Shown piece after piece: positions 35,046 to 47,800 of a DNA stretch of 64,000 nt. Both the position numbers and the translations under genes were made by a program. Source of the DNA: Ligustrum vulgare (taxonomy: Eukaryota > Streptophyta > Magnoliopsida > Lamiales > Oleaceae); assembly GCA_963555705.1 (NCBI GenBank), contig OY743173.1:2211501-2275500 (forward strand), given 5' to 3'. The notes under the pieces are model-generated. The model did not search any database, had not been told where the DNA came from, and worked only from the letters and a program-made list of their open reading frames with translations. Within the stretch, counting starts at the first letter, position 1, and every line of letters starts with the position of its first letter.

Positions 35046-36250
35046 TAAGTCAATGTCACAACTTTGTCCCCATCTTTCTTTCGTTGTATTCTTATTTTGT
35101 GTCTTTCGTCAATTAATACATATTGTCTGCTCTATCGATTTCTATCAAAAAATTCGTTAAGATGAAATAAAAAGTTGATTTATCCCTCATATATTTAATA
35201 AGTAAAATAAATCAAAATTATTATTAAATACTTGGTCATCGTTCGATAACAATTTTTGTTTGGATGAAAAATATTTAAGGAGAAAAATTGCTAATGTTGA
35301 AAATTTAATGATAAGAATGTAACAAGAACATAAATATAATAATCTATAAAGATTAATGATCAATAATAATACAAATAAAATACAATGTATTTATAAAAAA
35401 ATTGTGGTGCTAAATTGCCCTTGATATAATTTGACTTTGTCGAACATACTTTTTATCTATATATTTAATATGATCTATAATTATTACTTATTATTTTTTA
35501 TATATTTTGTACGATTTGACAACTACTTTTCATGTTGACACATTTAGAAATGGAAAATGATAGAATTATCGAGGGGTAACACCCATGGTGACCGCCACCT
35601 CACAAGAGAGGATTGTGTCACTTTGGGTGTCATCCTTACGGTGACTGTAACACGATCCTTTAAAAATTGTGCTAGCTAGTTCACTAGCACGTAATTTCAA
35701 GCAAAAGAAGGGAGTAAGAAAAAGAAAGGAAGGTAGGAAATGGAGTGCTATTGAGTTTATAAACAACGCTAAAAGGATAGTATCTTATAGTAGGAAAGAC
35801 GGAGTGTTATTAACTTAGCTACTAATATTTTAAAATTTGTTCTAGCATTGGCCCGAAGAATGTAAAGAGTCGAAAATCAAATGGTCCAACTAGTGATAAA
35901 TAAATTTAAAATAAAATTTTACATGCTTGATCAATTTTTATTGGTGGACTGTCCAATTCTTATGATAATTTTAGTGGTTTATAAGTTTTGAACGATTCCC
36001 AAACGAATCAACCTATTTGGTCTTCTGTTTCAATTACATACTAAAAATAGTGGTTTTAAGGTGGGCGATGGACCAAGCCATTCTAATCCAAGTAATAATA
36101 GTGTATTCCCCATTTGACAAAATGTTTTTAAAAGTTTCTTACGTGTTATAAGTAATGTAACATCACATGTACATTCTGTCTTTTACATCATCAATTTTGT
36201 TGTGCTAAGAAAACGAAAATTATCCAAGTGATGAACGTGACTAACTTCCA
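35046..36250. other. Intergenic DNA, no gene seen
   Basis: AT-rich. A short GC-richer stretch at 35570-35700 holds only short ORFs without recognisable motifs. Confidence 0.4.
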
Positions 36251-36431
36251 ATCTCTGTTTGACAAACATTTTATAAGAATTGTTTATAAACAATGATTTA
36301 ACAATATTTTCTTTTATCTATTTTTATGAAAAATAAAAAATGGTGTAAAGAAAATCTTTGGCCAGTTGAATTGTTAGACTTTAAAAAATGTAGCCATATG
36401 GCCGATAAACAAACTTTTACCAAACGAAGGC
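36251..36431. mobile_element. Short MITE upstream of NOP56
   Basis: Ends ATCTCTGTTTGACAAAC and CCAAACGAAGGC are imperfect inverted repeats of the common MITE family. It ends about 130 bases before the telo-box and 250 bases before the NOP56 start codon, so it lies in the distal promoter. Confidence 0.5.
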
Positions 36432-36558
36432 TTATAAATTTATTGGTCAAAAGTTGATACTTTAAAGTTCAGTGACTGGCAAAAGATACATGTACATAAC
36501 TTTAGTGACTACTATTGGAAAATTAGCTCTACATATACCAGCATCAAACAATGGATGG

Positions 36559-36575
36559 AAAACCCTAAACCCTAA
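36559..36575 (+). promoter_or_regulatory. Telo-box in NOP56 promoter
   Basis: Two overlapping AAACCCTAA units lie about 110 bases upstream of the start codon. Telo-boxes are typical of promoters of plant ribosomal-protein and ribosome-biogenesis genes active in dividing cells, which fits a nucleolar snoRNP gene. The start of transcription itself was not located. Confidence 0.8.
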
Positions 36576-36683
36576 CTGTATCCCAACCCCCACCTCAGAC
36601 CCTCACATATTTGCAGAGATACATACAGAAGATATATATATATATTATTTATATTGATAGAGGAGGTAGAGAAGTCACTGTTA

Positions 36684-39600
36684 ATGGCGCTCTACATCCT
36701 GTACGAGTCGGCGTCGGGATATGGTCTACTGTTAGCTCACGGGCTTGATGAGATCGGGCAGAACACGGAGGCGGTTCGGAGCTCCGTTACGGACCTGAAT
36801 CGGTTCGGTAAAGTGGTGAAGCTTGCCGGTTTTAGTCCCTTTGAGTCCGCTCTTGATGCTCTCAATCAATGCAATGCCGTCTCCGAAGGTAAATAAAATG
36901 AATGAAATGATTGGGATATGAATTGTTATCTTGTTTGGTTAAGCAACTTATTTTTTTCGAGTTAAAAAAGTTGAATTTCATTTGTTTAAATAATTAAGCT
37001 ACTTATTTTGAAATTTATCCCCAAATAATAAATTTAGAACCTACTTGTGTACTTATAACTAAACATTTAAAGCTCAGGAAAACATGCTTTTGATTATTGG
37101 GTGGATTAATCCTTTGTCAGGTGTTTGCTTTTCCTCAAGAAATTGTGTAATTAGTTATTTTATAATTACATCGACCTAAATTAAGGTGGGTTTGAATTAG
37201 AGACTTTTAATGTTTTGAATCAACATAATCCGAAGCTTTCTAAGCTAATGATGCTTATCGAAACATCTCTGAAACTAAAGGTTGATTGGGAAAGGAAAAA
37301 TGAAAAAGGGTCATTTGAATTTGACTGGAAATATTTAATTAATGCTCGTCTGATCCCGATAGAGTAGCATTGGAAGCAAATGCTGTCACATTGTTGTGTT
37401 GTTCCTCTGTTTAAACTGGATGTTTGCCTCAGTTTGTTGTAATGTGAAACAGGAATTATTTTTATGTGAAGCATAATTGATACAATCCCAGTTCAGATAA
37501 ATTACTGTGGAATGGGTTAACAGGGAAGAACATAGGTAAAAAGGGAGAATAATAAGAGATGTGATAGGGCAATGAAATAAGGTGGGAAAGATTCAAGTTG
37601 ATTTCTCACCGATTGCATGGAAAACATCAAAACAGATGAAGCCGTGTGTGTGACGTGCGATTTGAGAAATAATATTTGTGCTATGTTTCGGTGATATTAA
37701 GTCTCGGATTCTTAAATAAATAAAGGAAATTGTGGGGATTTGGGAGATATAATATAACCAAAAGAGAGAGATGAAAACTATTGGCCAAGGGTGTCTCTTA
37801 TTGTTATTTTTAATAGTGAGAAATAATGTGGGGTTTAATATCACTCTGTTGGCTTTTTGCAGAGTTTTTTGTTCATGGAATAAAATTTGCTGTCTTTTTT
37901 ATGATGATGTGGATTTCAGGGCATATGACTGATGAGCTAAGGAACTTTTTGGAGCTTACTCTCCCAAAAGTGAAGGAAGGTAAGAAGCCTAAGTTTAGTG
38001 TAGGGGTGGCAGAGCCAAAGCTCGGATCACATATTTATGAAGTAACTAAGATTACCTGCCAAAGCAACGAGTTTGTTCTTGAGCTTCTTCGAGGTGTACG
38101 CTTGCATTTCGACAAGTTCATTGAAAACCTGAAGGTTGGCGATTCTCAATAATCTGTTTTCTAAATTTTAATGCCTTATGGAATGTCTTGACCGAAATTG
38201 TTCTAATAATGTACTTTATTTGTCATTATTCCTTCAATATATTAATAGCCCGGTGATTTGGAGAAGGCACAACTCGGTTTGGGCCACAGTTACAGCAGAG
38301 CAAAGGTCAAGTTCAATGTAAACCGTGTTGACAATATGATTATTCAGGCTATCTTTATTCTTGATACTCTTGATAAAGATATCAATACCTTTTCCATGAG
38401 ACTCAGGTATCATTTTTGTAACTTTTATCCGTGATCAATTATATATGCATGCTGTGATATGTATTAAAAGGTTGGCTAATCTGCCTATATTTATAATCTA
38501 TATATTTGATACAGAGAATGGTACTCTTGGCATTTCCCTGAACTAGCAAAGATTGTTAATGATAACTATCTTTATGCTAAAGTTCCAAACTATGTGGATG
38601 ATAAATCTCAGTTGTCCGAGGACAAATTAGATAGCCTGATAGATTTAGTTGGGGAAGAAGACAAGGCAAAGGAGATTATAGAAGCTGCCAAAGCTTCCAT
38701 GGGTACAATTTCTGATTTCTGCTGATCTATGAAAGTACATTTTATTATATATTTACTTGACATTCTTTGTGCTTGTAGGACAAGATTTATCTCCTATAGA
38801 CTTGATCAACATAAAGCAATTGGCACAAAGAGTAATAAGCCTTTCTGAGTACAGGAAGAAGCTCTATGATTACCTTGTTGCCAAAATGAATGATATAGCA
38901 CCTAATCTGGCTGCATTGATTGGGGATGTTGTTGGTGCTCGATTGATTTCTCATGCTGGTAGTCTCACAAACTTGGCAAAGTGCCCTTCTTCGACCCTTC
39001 AGATTCTTGGTGCTGAGAAGGCTCTATTTAGGTATTTTACTTCTGCAGCATTCTAGTAGTTGATTGTACTGCATGCAGTTTAGCTCGTAATAGAGTTTGT
39101 GCTTGTATTGTATTATTGCCTGGTTTTCATTTAAATTATCTCATGTGTCAGAGCTCTCAAAACTCGAGGAAATACTCCAAAATATGGTCTTATATTTCAC
39201 TCCTCCTTCATTGGTCGTGCATCTACTCGAAACAAAGGTCGGATGGCCCGTTATCTTGCGAACAAGTGCTCCATTGCATCTCGCATTGACTGTTTCTTAG
39301 GTGTGTACTAATTTGTTTGGGAAGCTGGTCAATATCTTGTTCGTGCAAACAATATGTCAACATATTATAATATCTTTTTGGTGCAGAGAAAAATACCACT
39401 AGTTTTGGGGAGAAACTCCGTGAACAAGTTGAGGAACGACTTGATTTTTATGACAAAGGAGTTGCTCCTCGTAAAAACATAGATGTTATGAAATCTGCTA
39501 TCGAAACTGTTCAGAACGAAGGTACACTTCTTTCTTTAAACTCATTTCTGAAATTCCTTACATAATATCGAAGGATTAGTTTACTGTGATTCAACATCTG

Positions 39601-41286
39601 ATTTGAATGAGTATCAATACTCCCCTTTCATGTGTCTATGAGCATGTTTGGGAGTGCTTATATACTACTTTTAGTGATTATAAATTGTGGGTCTACGGAA
39701 TGTGTGGATAATAAGTGTATAGCAGTTGTCGATCCTATTAAATTGTGGATAGAAGTATTTTTGACGAGTTTAAATTATAATTTCAGCTTTGACAAACATG
39801 AATCATGGTCTTGCATGCACATTTAGATTCACTTGAGCTTGTTTGGGAAGTGTTATAAATGATTTAAGCCTCTGTTTTGTAAATTTTTTTCACCTATTTG
39901 TTTATTACCTACCGTTAGGAGGTCTTTCTCCCCTATGAAGCCAAAATGACAGTGGACGTTTGACTTGAAAAACTGGCTCAAACCAAAATTCCTCCAAAAT
40001 TCACCAAAAAATCTTCAAAATTCATCGTATTTCTTCAATTCTTTTGTATAAATCATGCCCTACGGTCGGATCCCACTGAGGTAAAACGGTATACTAGTAA
40101 ATAAATAATGTGATATTTTCAAGGATAAAATATGTGATTGAAAAGTAATTTGGAGAAATGTGTTCACAAAACAAAGGCTAAATTATAAATAGATAAGAAC
40201 AAGAGCTCGATAAAGATGGAACTAGGGGTAGGCTGCAGGGACGGAGCTAGGATTTTAATTGAGTGGGGGCCAAAATTTTCAAATGGCGGGTTTGAATCAA
40301 AATGATTGACATTATGAAGCAACAAATCAAAAGCTAAATTAAGTTAACTAACAAGTAACAACTAACTAGTGTAAACTAGTAATTTAAAAAAAAAATACTT
40401 ATAACTGAAAAGTAAATGTAAACTTTCAATGTGAGAGATACTAGTAATAAATATTGTATTTACTTCTTACATAAACATAATGATTGCAGAGAGAGAATTA
40501 AAATCAAAGGAAATAAATTAAAAATGCCAATTTTTTTTTTTTTTTTTTTTTTTTCGACTCAAGATTTTTTTTTTTTCAGTGGGGGCCATGGCCCCCACTG
40601 GGCCTTATAGGCCTCCGTCCCTGGGTAGGCTATGCCAGTCACAGCCAATTTAAATCTTCCTCGCAAAACCATTTTATATATATGTGAAAAAAATTAAGTT
40701 TTTTTTTTATTAAATAACATATTAACCCAAGTCAAAAGTATTTTTAATCCTGTCTTGGCTCCGTATCTACTTGTGATGTGTGGATAAAAATTGCTTGGAC
40801 CAATTGTAAACATTAGCCAAGCATGGGCTTATTTTATTATTTTGTGACTATTTACTTGTATCCATGTTCAGCTAGTAGTTAGCTTCGACCAATGAATGTA
40901 CCTTTAATATTCAGTATCTTCTTTTATTACATTTTGTAGACACGGAAATGGAAATAGACGAACCTTCAACAAAGAAGAGCAAGAAAAAGAAATCAACAGT
41001 CGAGGCAGAGGATGAACTGACAGCTATTTTTAATGGAGATGCTTTTGAGGAACCTAAAACCGAAACGACGAAGAAGAAAAAGCGAAAATCGGAAGAGGAA
41101 GCAGAACAGGAAAAGAAAGAGCCTGCAGAAAATGCCAATGGCATCAACGGATTAAATGCAGAAGATGGAACGGCCAAGAAGAAGAAAAAGAAGAAAAGCA
41201 AGGATGAAAACTCGGAAGATCTTCCAGTTTCAAATGAAGGTAAAAAGAAGAAGAAGAAGAAGTCGAGGACTGAAGATGACGATTAA
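36684..41286 (+). CDS. NOP56: NOP56-like core box C/D snoRNP protein
   Basis: Eight exons join in frame: 36684-36888, 37920-38134, 38249-38406, 38515-38702, 38779-39031, 39152-39300, 39387-39521 and 40940-41286, all with GT-AG introns, giving 549 aa. The start [15 protein letters not shown] and the word HGLDEIGQN identify NOP56 over its paralogue NOP58. Order: NOP5N-type N-terminal domain (about 1-70), coiled-coil/NOSIC region (about 140-260), snoRNA-binding Nop domain (about 290-410, with [16 protein letters not shown] and [15 protein letters not shown]), and a C-terminal KKE/D tail (about 435-549, runs such as KKKKKKKSK). NOP56 joins NOP58, fibrillarin and the 15.5K protein in the nucleolar box C/D particle that guides rRNA 2'-O-methylation. 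An upstream in-frame ATG at 36654 would add ten residues; the internal start fits the family. No frame damage. Confidence 0.95.
39864..40190. mobile_element. Short MITE in NOP56 intron 7, itself interrupted
   Basis: The left end AAGCCTCTGTTTTGTAAATT (39866) and the right part (GATAAAATATGTGATTGAAA, AGTAATTTGGAGAAATGTG, ending AAACAAAGGCT) belong to the common short MITE. About 200 bases of unrelated sequence lie between, bounded by TTTATTACCTACCGT and, inverted, ACGGTATACTAGTAAAT. That makes it a nested insertion. Confidence 0.5.
40235..40623. mobile_element. hAT-type MITE in NOP56 intron 7, 8-bp TSD
   Basis: The 11-bp ends CAGGGACGGAG (40236-40246) and CTCCGTCCCTG (40613-40623) are perfect inverted repeats. 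The 8-mer GGTAGGCT flanks both sides (40227-40234 and 40624-40631), with one extra G on the left. Next to the ends lie GTGGGGGCCAAAATT and a palindromic GGGGGCCATGGCCCCC. Size and TSD fit a non-autonomous hAT element. It does not touch the splice sites. Confidence 0.85.
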
Positions 41287-42540
41287 TAAATGAATTTTTG
41301 GGGGGACGTCCACTATTAAACTTCGTGCTTGTACCCATAAGCGGTAAGCCTTCAAGCTGTGGTATGTTAAAAATGTTTTATTTCTAATTTCTCCGAATTT
41401 CAACTGACGTTTTAAGTTATTTATTTACAATGCATCTTTTTCAAATAAGGTTTTTTGCTCTAAAAAATCTGAGATATTTTGGTTGAACTTGAATCCATGC
41501 AAGAGGATTTGAACATTGCACCGTGCTTATCTAGTTATTGTGATTGCACGTCGTTTTCCAAATTTGAACACAAAATATCTAATCACTTCAAAATATAGTT
41601 ACATAAGATTATTTATATAAAATTTTAATTCCGAAATTACCCTTACAATATCGTACTGCAACTGTGCAAAGCGCCACTGAATTAACACACGTTATACGAG
41701 TGGCAGTGGACTACAGATTGATAGAAAGGATGCCGGAAAGCCCTTTCCTCTTTCCACTTCGATCCTTACTTAGCCTGTTTGGTTTATAAACTTGTTTATT
41801 TATGATTGTGAGATAAAAAATAGTGGTTGAAAATTGGAGAGAAAATGTGTGGGTTAAAAAATAGTTTGAAAAATTGTATGATATATAAATGTTTATAAAT
41901 GAAAATTTTTCTTTTACCGAACACAAGCTTAATTTTGTATAACATGTAAATTATGTTAATGAATTATCTTGGTACTTAAAATAAATATCCAAGTGCAGGA
42001 TTCTCTAGCTCTTATTTATATTACTAGTTCGAATCTGTAATTATAAGCATTATGCTGTTTTGGAGGATCTTGGCTCCTATGGTATAGGCAAAATAAATTC
42101 TTCTACCCCCCTCCACCACGAACCACCCCCGCCACCACCCCAAAAAAAAAAAAAAAAAAAACTATCATGTAATCAAGTTGTGTTACAATATTTTTTGGTT
42201 TTCGGCGAATTTACAAGATTTTTTTAGGATTTAGCTATTTTTAACAATATTTGTTTCATTTCCTTGTTCAGTAATTTTCTGCAATATGATCTTAAGCTTT
42301 TAACTTAATTTTTCTGTTCTTCATGTCTTCCAGTTGAGTCCTATCAAAATTCTTTATAAAGGATCCAAGGGACATGGGACTGGGACTGAGAAGAATAATG
42401 AAAAGGGAAAAATGCATAAGTAAGGTGTTTACAAGTATAGATTTCAAAAATAAGACAAAACTTATATATATTCAAAAATCAGGTTTTAGTTAATATTAAT
42501 TAATTGTTTTAAATAATTAAAAATAATTTATTAATTATAT
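41287..42540. other. NOP56 3' flank and intergenic DNA
   Basis: The region after the NOP56 stop is AT-rich with no further coding. A common short MITE lies at 41773-41928 and poly-A/poly-C runs at about 42120-42160. Confidence 0.5.
41773..41928. mobile_element. Short MITE with TTA duplication
   Basis: Left end GCCTGTTTGGTTTATAAAC, right end TTACCGAACACAAGC. TTA on both sides (41770-41772 and 41929-41931) supports Tourist/PIF-Harbinger-type mobility for the whole GCCTCTGTTTGG family in this window. Confidence 0.7.
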
Positions 42541-42935
42541 ATATTAAGGTCACAACATTGCATAATTTCATGTCACAAACACAAATCTTTTAGGTCACAA
42601 GTTTCACAAGTGATTTCAAGGTCACATTTTAATAAATTACTAGGTCACACAAATATCAAATTAGTCAATTCGAATTTTTTTCTAGGTCACAACGTATTAA
42701 ATTATTAGATCACAAGTTTCACAACTAATTTCGAGATCACAAATTACTAAATCATTAGGTCACTTAAATGTCAAATTAGTCAATCTCACGTTGTTCTATT
42801 TCACAAATCACAACGTATTAAATTATTAGGTCACAAGTTCCCCAACTGATATCAAGAATCAAGATCACACATTACTAAATTATTAGGTCACACAAATGTC
42901 AAATTATTAGGTCACACAAATATCACGCATCCACA
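42540..42935. repeat. Reiterated GGTCACA-box array
   Basis: The box GGTCACA (variants AGATCACA and TGTCACA) occurs about 15 times in 400 bases. It sits in modules of roughly 110-120 bases of the form ACGTATTAAATTATTAGGTC, ACAAGTTTCACAA, GATTTCAAGATCACA, AAATTATTAGGTCACACAAA, TGTCAAATTAGTCAAT. About three imperfect modules are visible. The array is followed by a CCACCATC-rich stretch. No coding; class not recognised. Confidence 0.6.
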
Positions 42936-43075
42936 GCCCAAGTCGCCTCCATCGTCACCTCCTTCTCCGACAACCCCCCCCCCCAACTATCACTATTTCA
43001 ACCCCTTCTTCGTAACCGCCACCATCACTACGCAGCCTTCACGATCAACACCTCAACCAAAAGAGGGGGGGGGGG

Positions 43076-44027
43076 GGGGGGGAACCACACTGCCACCACC
43101 ACACGGCCACTACCTTCAACCACCACATCCCACCACCGTCGTCGCCCTGCTACCACCACCATCGACAACAGAAATCAGAAAAACTGAAAAACTTAGAGGC
43201 AGTTGCTAGCGGGGGCAATTGAATCTTCAAAAAAGGAAAGCTTATCAGATCTTGAGAAACCAGAAATACAAATTCGATTACTCCGTTGTAGCAGTAGCAC
43301 GGTAGAGGGCTTGACCGCTACAACAGCAGCACCGCACGCAGCAGAGTCGCCACCCTTTGCAACAGCAGCATAGCTCAGAGTCAGCGAAGGCATCGTGAGC
43401 GATGCTCGCTGCAACTGCGTTGTGAGGCACAACGTCGTGGTAGCGGCGCCGCTCACATCGATGATCGCGTTTTGATGCACGACGCCGCTGTAGCAGCCTG
43501 CATTGTCCGACGACGCGTAGTGTGGGGGAGTCCGGCGTCATGTAGTGTGTCCGTGGGGGAGGAGGCGTTCCCTATTTATTTGAGAGAGAGTGTTGAGCAC
43601 AGATATTAGGGAAAAATATGTTTAGGGTTTGAGATGGTGTAGAGTGATGTAAGATTGAAACAGGGTTCGATGATTAATTTAATTTTCTATTCTAATTTAT
43701 TAATTAATTATTTCTTAATTACAACCTGAATTTTGAAGTAATATAAGTTTGATCTCATTTTTGAATTTGAATCTTTAATAATAGGAGTGGGTGTAATTTC
43801 CACTAATGAAAACCCATAGAAATAATTAACAAAACTCCAGTTATATAATGCATAGGAGGATAAACAGAAACTAGACTGCAAAGGAAATTTAAAGCCCATA
43901 ATAACTACATAAAATAACAAAATAAGGTTGTCTTAAAATATAGAATCACACCCATATTCATTTCTGCACATCATCACTTTCTGATATGGATCTTGAATAG
44001 CCTGCACCTCCCCATGAAGAAACATTC
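43076..44027. repeat. Tandem duplication, distal copy of the X8-gene 3' flank
   Basis: This copy starts in a G-run and ends GAAGAAACATTCA. It matches 44028-44853 at nearly every base apart from one 126-base block (around 43204-43329) that the proximal copy lacks. The shared sequence includes the 3'-UTR-like DNA just past the X8-gene stop codon. Short ORFs on its minus strand have no recognisable domain. Confidence 0.85.
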
Positions 44028-44853
44028 AGGGGGGGAACCGCACTGCCACCACCACACGGCCACTACCTTCAACCACCACATCCCACCACCGTCGTCGCCC
44101 TGCTACCACCACCATCGACAACAGAAATCAGAAAAATTGAAAAACTTAGAGGCAGCACCGCACGCAGCAGAGTCGCCACCCTTTGCAACAGCAGCATAGC
44201 TCAGAGTCAGCGAAGGCATCGTGAGCGATGCTCGCTGCAACTGCGTTGTGAGGCACAACGTCGTGGTAGCGGTGCCGCTCACATCGATGATCGCATTTTG
44301 ATGCACAGCGCCGCTGTAGCAGCCCGCATTGTCCGACGGCGCGTAGTGTGGCGGAGTCCGGCGTCATGTAGTGTGTCCGTGGAGGAGGAGGCGTTCCCTA
44401 TTTATTTGAGAGAGAGTGTTGAGCACAGATATTAGGGAAAAATATGTTTAGGGTTTGAGATGGTGTAGAGTGGTGTAAGATTGAAACAGGGTTCAATGAT
44501 TAATTTAATTTTCTATTCTAATTTATTAATTAATTATTTCTTAATTACAACCTGAATTTTGAAGTAATATAGGTTTGATCTCACTTTTGAATTTGAATCT
44601 TTAATAATAGGAGTGGGTGTAATTTCCACTAATGAAAACCCATAGAAATAATTAACAAAACTCCAGTTATATAATGCATAGGAGGATAAACAGAAACTAG
44701 ACTGCAAAGGAAATTTAAAGCCCATAATAACTACATAAAATAACAAAATAAGGTTGTCTTAAAATATAGAATCACACCCATATTCATTTCTGCACATCAT
44801 CACTTTCTGATATGGATCTTGAATAGCCTGCACCTCCCCATGAAGAAACATTC
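44028..44853. repeat. Tandem duplication, proximal copy of the X8-gene 3' flank
   Basis: It is directly adjacent to the X8 gene (stop codon at 44865-44867) and probably contains its 3' UTR. Compared with 43076-44027 it lacks 126 bases, with the shared word GGCAGCA at the join, as expected for microhomology-mediated deletion or slippage. Only a handful of substitutions separate the copies. Confidence 0.85.
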
Positions 44854-44864
44854 AAGTTTCTTGT

Positions 44865-47800
44865 TCAAGCCAACCAGAAAACAAGTCCCGAAAACACGAG
44901 AATGAAGGAAGGGAAGAGGCTGTTTTTTCGTAGTATAATCCCTGCACCACTCATGTCAGTGTTGATGCCGGAAGGGCCTAAGCCATTGCTACTGCCACCT
45001 AGTATGCCTGCGGAAGGAGTTGTAACAACAGGTGAACCGCCACTGGGCAGGCTGGTGGAAGGTGTATTGGTGGTGGTGGTTGATACCGGTGTTGAGGAGC
45101 CAGGTGTCGAGGAGGAGCCACTGAAACAAATTAATGACAGAGTCACAAAAGGAAAGAAAAAACTCACATCAACTGCCTATTTGGGATCAAAATAAATCCT
45201 CATTCTTAATAAATTTTAAGTGAACTATTGAAATTCTTTTGCTAGATTATTGTAACCCGAATTCTGTTTGACCCGGTACGAAAAGTTCAAGGTGCGGAAT
45301 ATATGGTGAAAGTAAAATTATGAAATTTTTTGTGTCAGCTATGGTAGCTAAGGGATCGAGCTGACGCAGGGTTGCTGGGGCTCGACCCCCTGGTATGGAC
45401 CTATTTAATTATTCTCACAAAAGTATCGATGATGTATTTTAAGGTTTCGTCATATGTTCAAAAGTAGCAGTTCAAAACACTCATCTTTGATATAGTGAAG
45501 TTTCTCCTCCTTAGTATTTTACTATTTTCCCGTCTAGAACTTGCATGTAAATCTTGGTGTTCATGTTATTATTTTTTCTACTGTCCAATCTCGCTTTTAT
45601 GCAACACTTTTGATGCCACTCTATTCAACTTAGCCTATATTAAAAAAAAGGTTGAACCGAAACTCCAACAGCCCTCACCTATCCTGCCCTGCTTTAGGCC
45701 TCAAGTGGTGCAGGATTGAGGCTTGCCTTAACTTAGCCTATATTATGCAACTATAGAATTGATTTTACCCATGACCCCAATATAAGTCTCTTATTTGCAC
45801 TAGATTCTGGTTGGAGGTGAAGTTGGGCCATACAAACCGTTTTGAGGCCGACACGGACAAATTATAAAAGCCCACATGCCTACGAGTTTCTGGGCATGGA
45901 CCGGCTCCTCTCATACAGCCAGCCATGCCTACAGTCTTCTTATAAAAGTCTCTACATCTGTGTCTTCTACGTATAATAGGCTGCCTCATGCTGCCCAGTC
46001 CAGTCCAGTCGTGGCCTTGGCCGGCAGACATTTGAACACCTCTAGATATGATATGTTAGGATGGAGAGGGAAAAGAAATGATAGAACAGCATATAGGAAA
46101 ATGTTAAGATAGGAAAGCTTCCGTTTTAGTAAACAATACATTTTCCAAAATTATTTTTTAACAACATACATTTTTTCATATCACTATTTTACCTCGAAAA
46201 TATAATATTCTTTATTTTTTTTAAAAAAAAAAAAAAAAAAACTTTACCAGAGAGGCTAACACTAACACAAATCTCAAGGGATCTCTGATCTAAAGGATTT
46301 GAAAAGGACTTTACAAATTTACACCAATTAAAATTCTAGTGCCTGCAAGATTGATTTGGTTCCTTCAATATGGACAGACGGACAGGTCCAGCTGTCAGGG
46401 GCCATTATTTTTGAAATAGCCACCACAACTTTTTGACCTAAAAATCCTTTGAACACCAAAAGAGTAAAAGGGTATAGTATATAAACAAGTTTGGGTCCAT
46501 CTATCCTTTTGACAAAGTGGCACGGTAAAAACACAATTTTTTACCATCTACTTCACTAGAAGCAGTAAAAATGTAATTATATAATACAGAAAAATAAGGA
46601 AGCTTTGGATTCTGCTATTGCCAATTATTGCACTACTGTTTCAAGTTGGAAGTGCAATTATACAGCCAATAATAAATGGGCAGTGCCATCATAATTAACA
46701 TGAATAAAGCAAAAGGGTATATATATATATATATATAAAGGAAGAGAGTAGGGACTCTTGATCCTTTCAAAATATTTAATTTTCTTTTCTTCCAAGAAAC
46801 TTTGGGTGGCTTATGCTAAAAATTAAGCACCAAATGTGAGACTTATTTTTAATATAGGTGAAACTACATTATCGTGCTTAGGGCCCGTTTGGTCCCATAT
46901 GATTTTTTCAAATTTTCATTACATTCATTTTCAATTACATATTTCTATATGACCTATCTCTTTTCAATCATTTTTCAGTCACAAGTTCTCCAAAAAATCC
47001 AAAATTTCTCAAAAATTTGAAAAAAAAGACATGGGACCAAACCGGCACTTCTTTGTAAGCATAAGCCACCCAAACATGTTCTCAGTGCTTTAAAATGCTA
47101 TAGCTTTGGGACTGATGGAGTGTGTGGATAATAAGTTGAAACCGATTTGTGCAAACTTGATCGGTTTTACAATCTACTAGTCTAAGGATTGAATGAGTCC
47201 CTTAACATTCATTAACAGGTTAATGACAAAAAGGAAGTTAAAAGATGCTGATGCATTTACAAAATATGTTACTATGATGAAGGCAAAGGTATATCATATA
47301 TGATAGTAAATCATAAGGATGAGATTGAAAAGCTTGACAAAGTTGGCCACATCTAAGTATAGGTTTTGCCTTTATAGATTCTCATCCCATTAGAGACAAA
47401 ATATGAACAATTAAAGATGTTTTTGAGACCGATAAATAATGAAAAACAGCTTCAATCCCCAAACAAAGCATTAATCCATTGAAAATTATACCACTAACTT
47501 AGCCTCTGTTTGGTAACCAATTTTTTTTTTTTTTGTTTATAAACATGTTTATAAACAACACAATTTCCCAAATCATTTTTTAATCACACACATTTTCTCT
47601 CTCCAATTTTCAACCATTACTTTTACCTCGAAATCATAAATAAACAAGTTTATAAATGAAACAGTGTTACCAAACGGAGGCTAAATCCACAATGTGCATG
47701 TCTAGCGTGTATTAAGTAGTATATAACAATTTAAGGTTAGCATTTATGCAATGTCCACTCATTGTAGAGAGCAATTAGTTTGTTAAACTTGTTACAACTT

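Noticed and set aside
37245..37280. Possible box C/D snoRNA in NOP56 intron 1
   Set aside because: ATGATG and CTGA words are present but only about 25 bases apart, with no terminal stem or C'/D' boxes. NOP56 introns host snoRNAs in some animals, but nothing here supports one.
43193..44367. Paired minus-strand ORFs in both duplication copies
   Set aside because: Two overlapping frames are open in each copy, with alanine/cysteine-rich low-complexity products and no recognisable motif; they are duplicated only because the DNA is.
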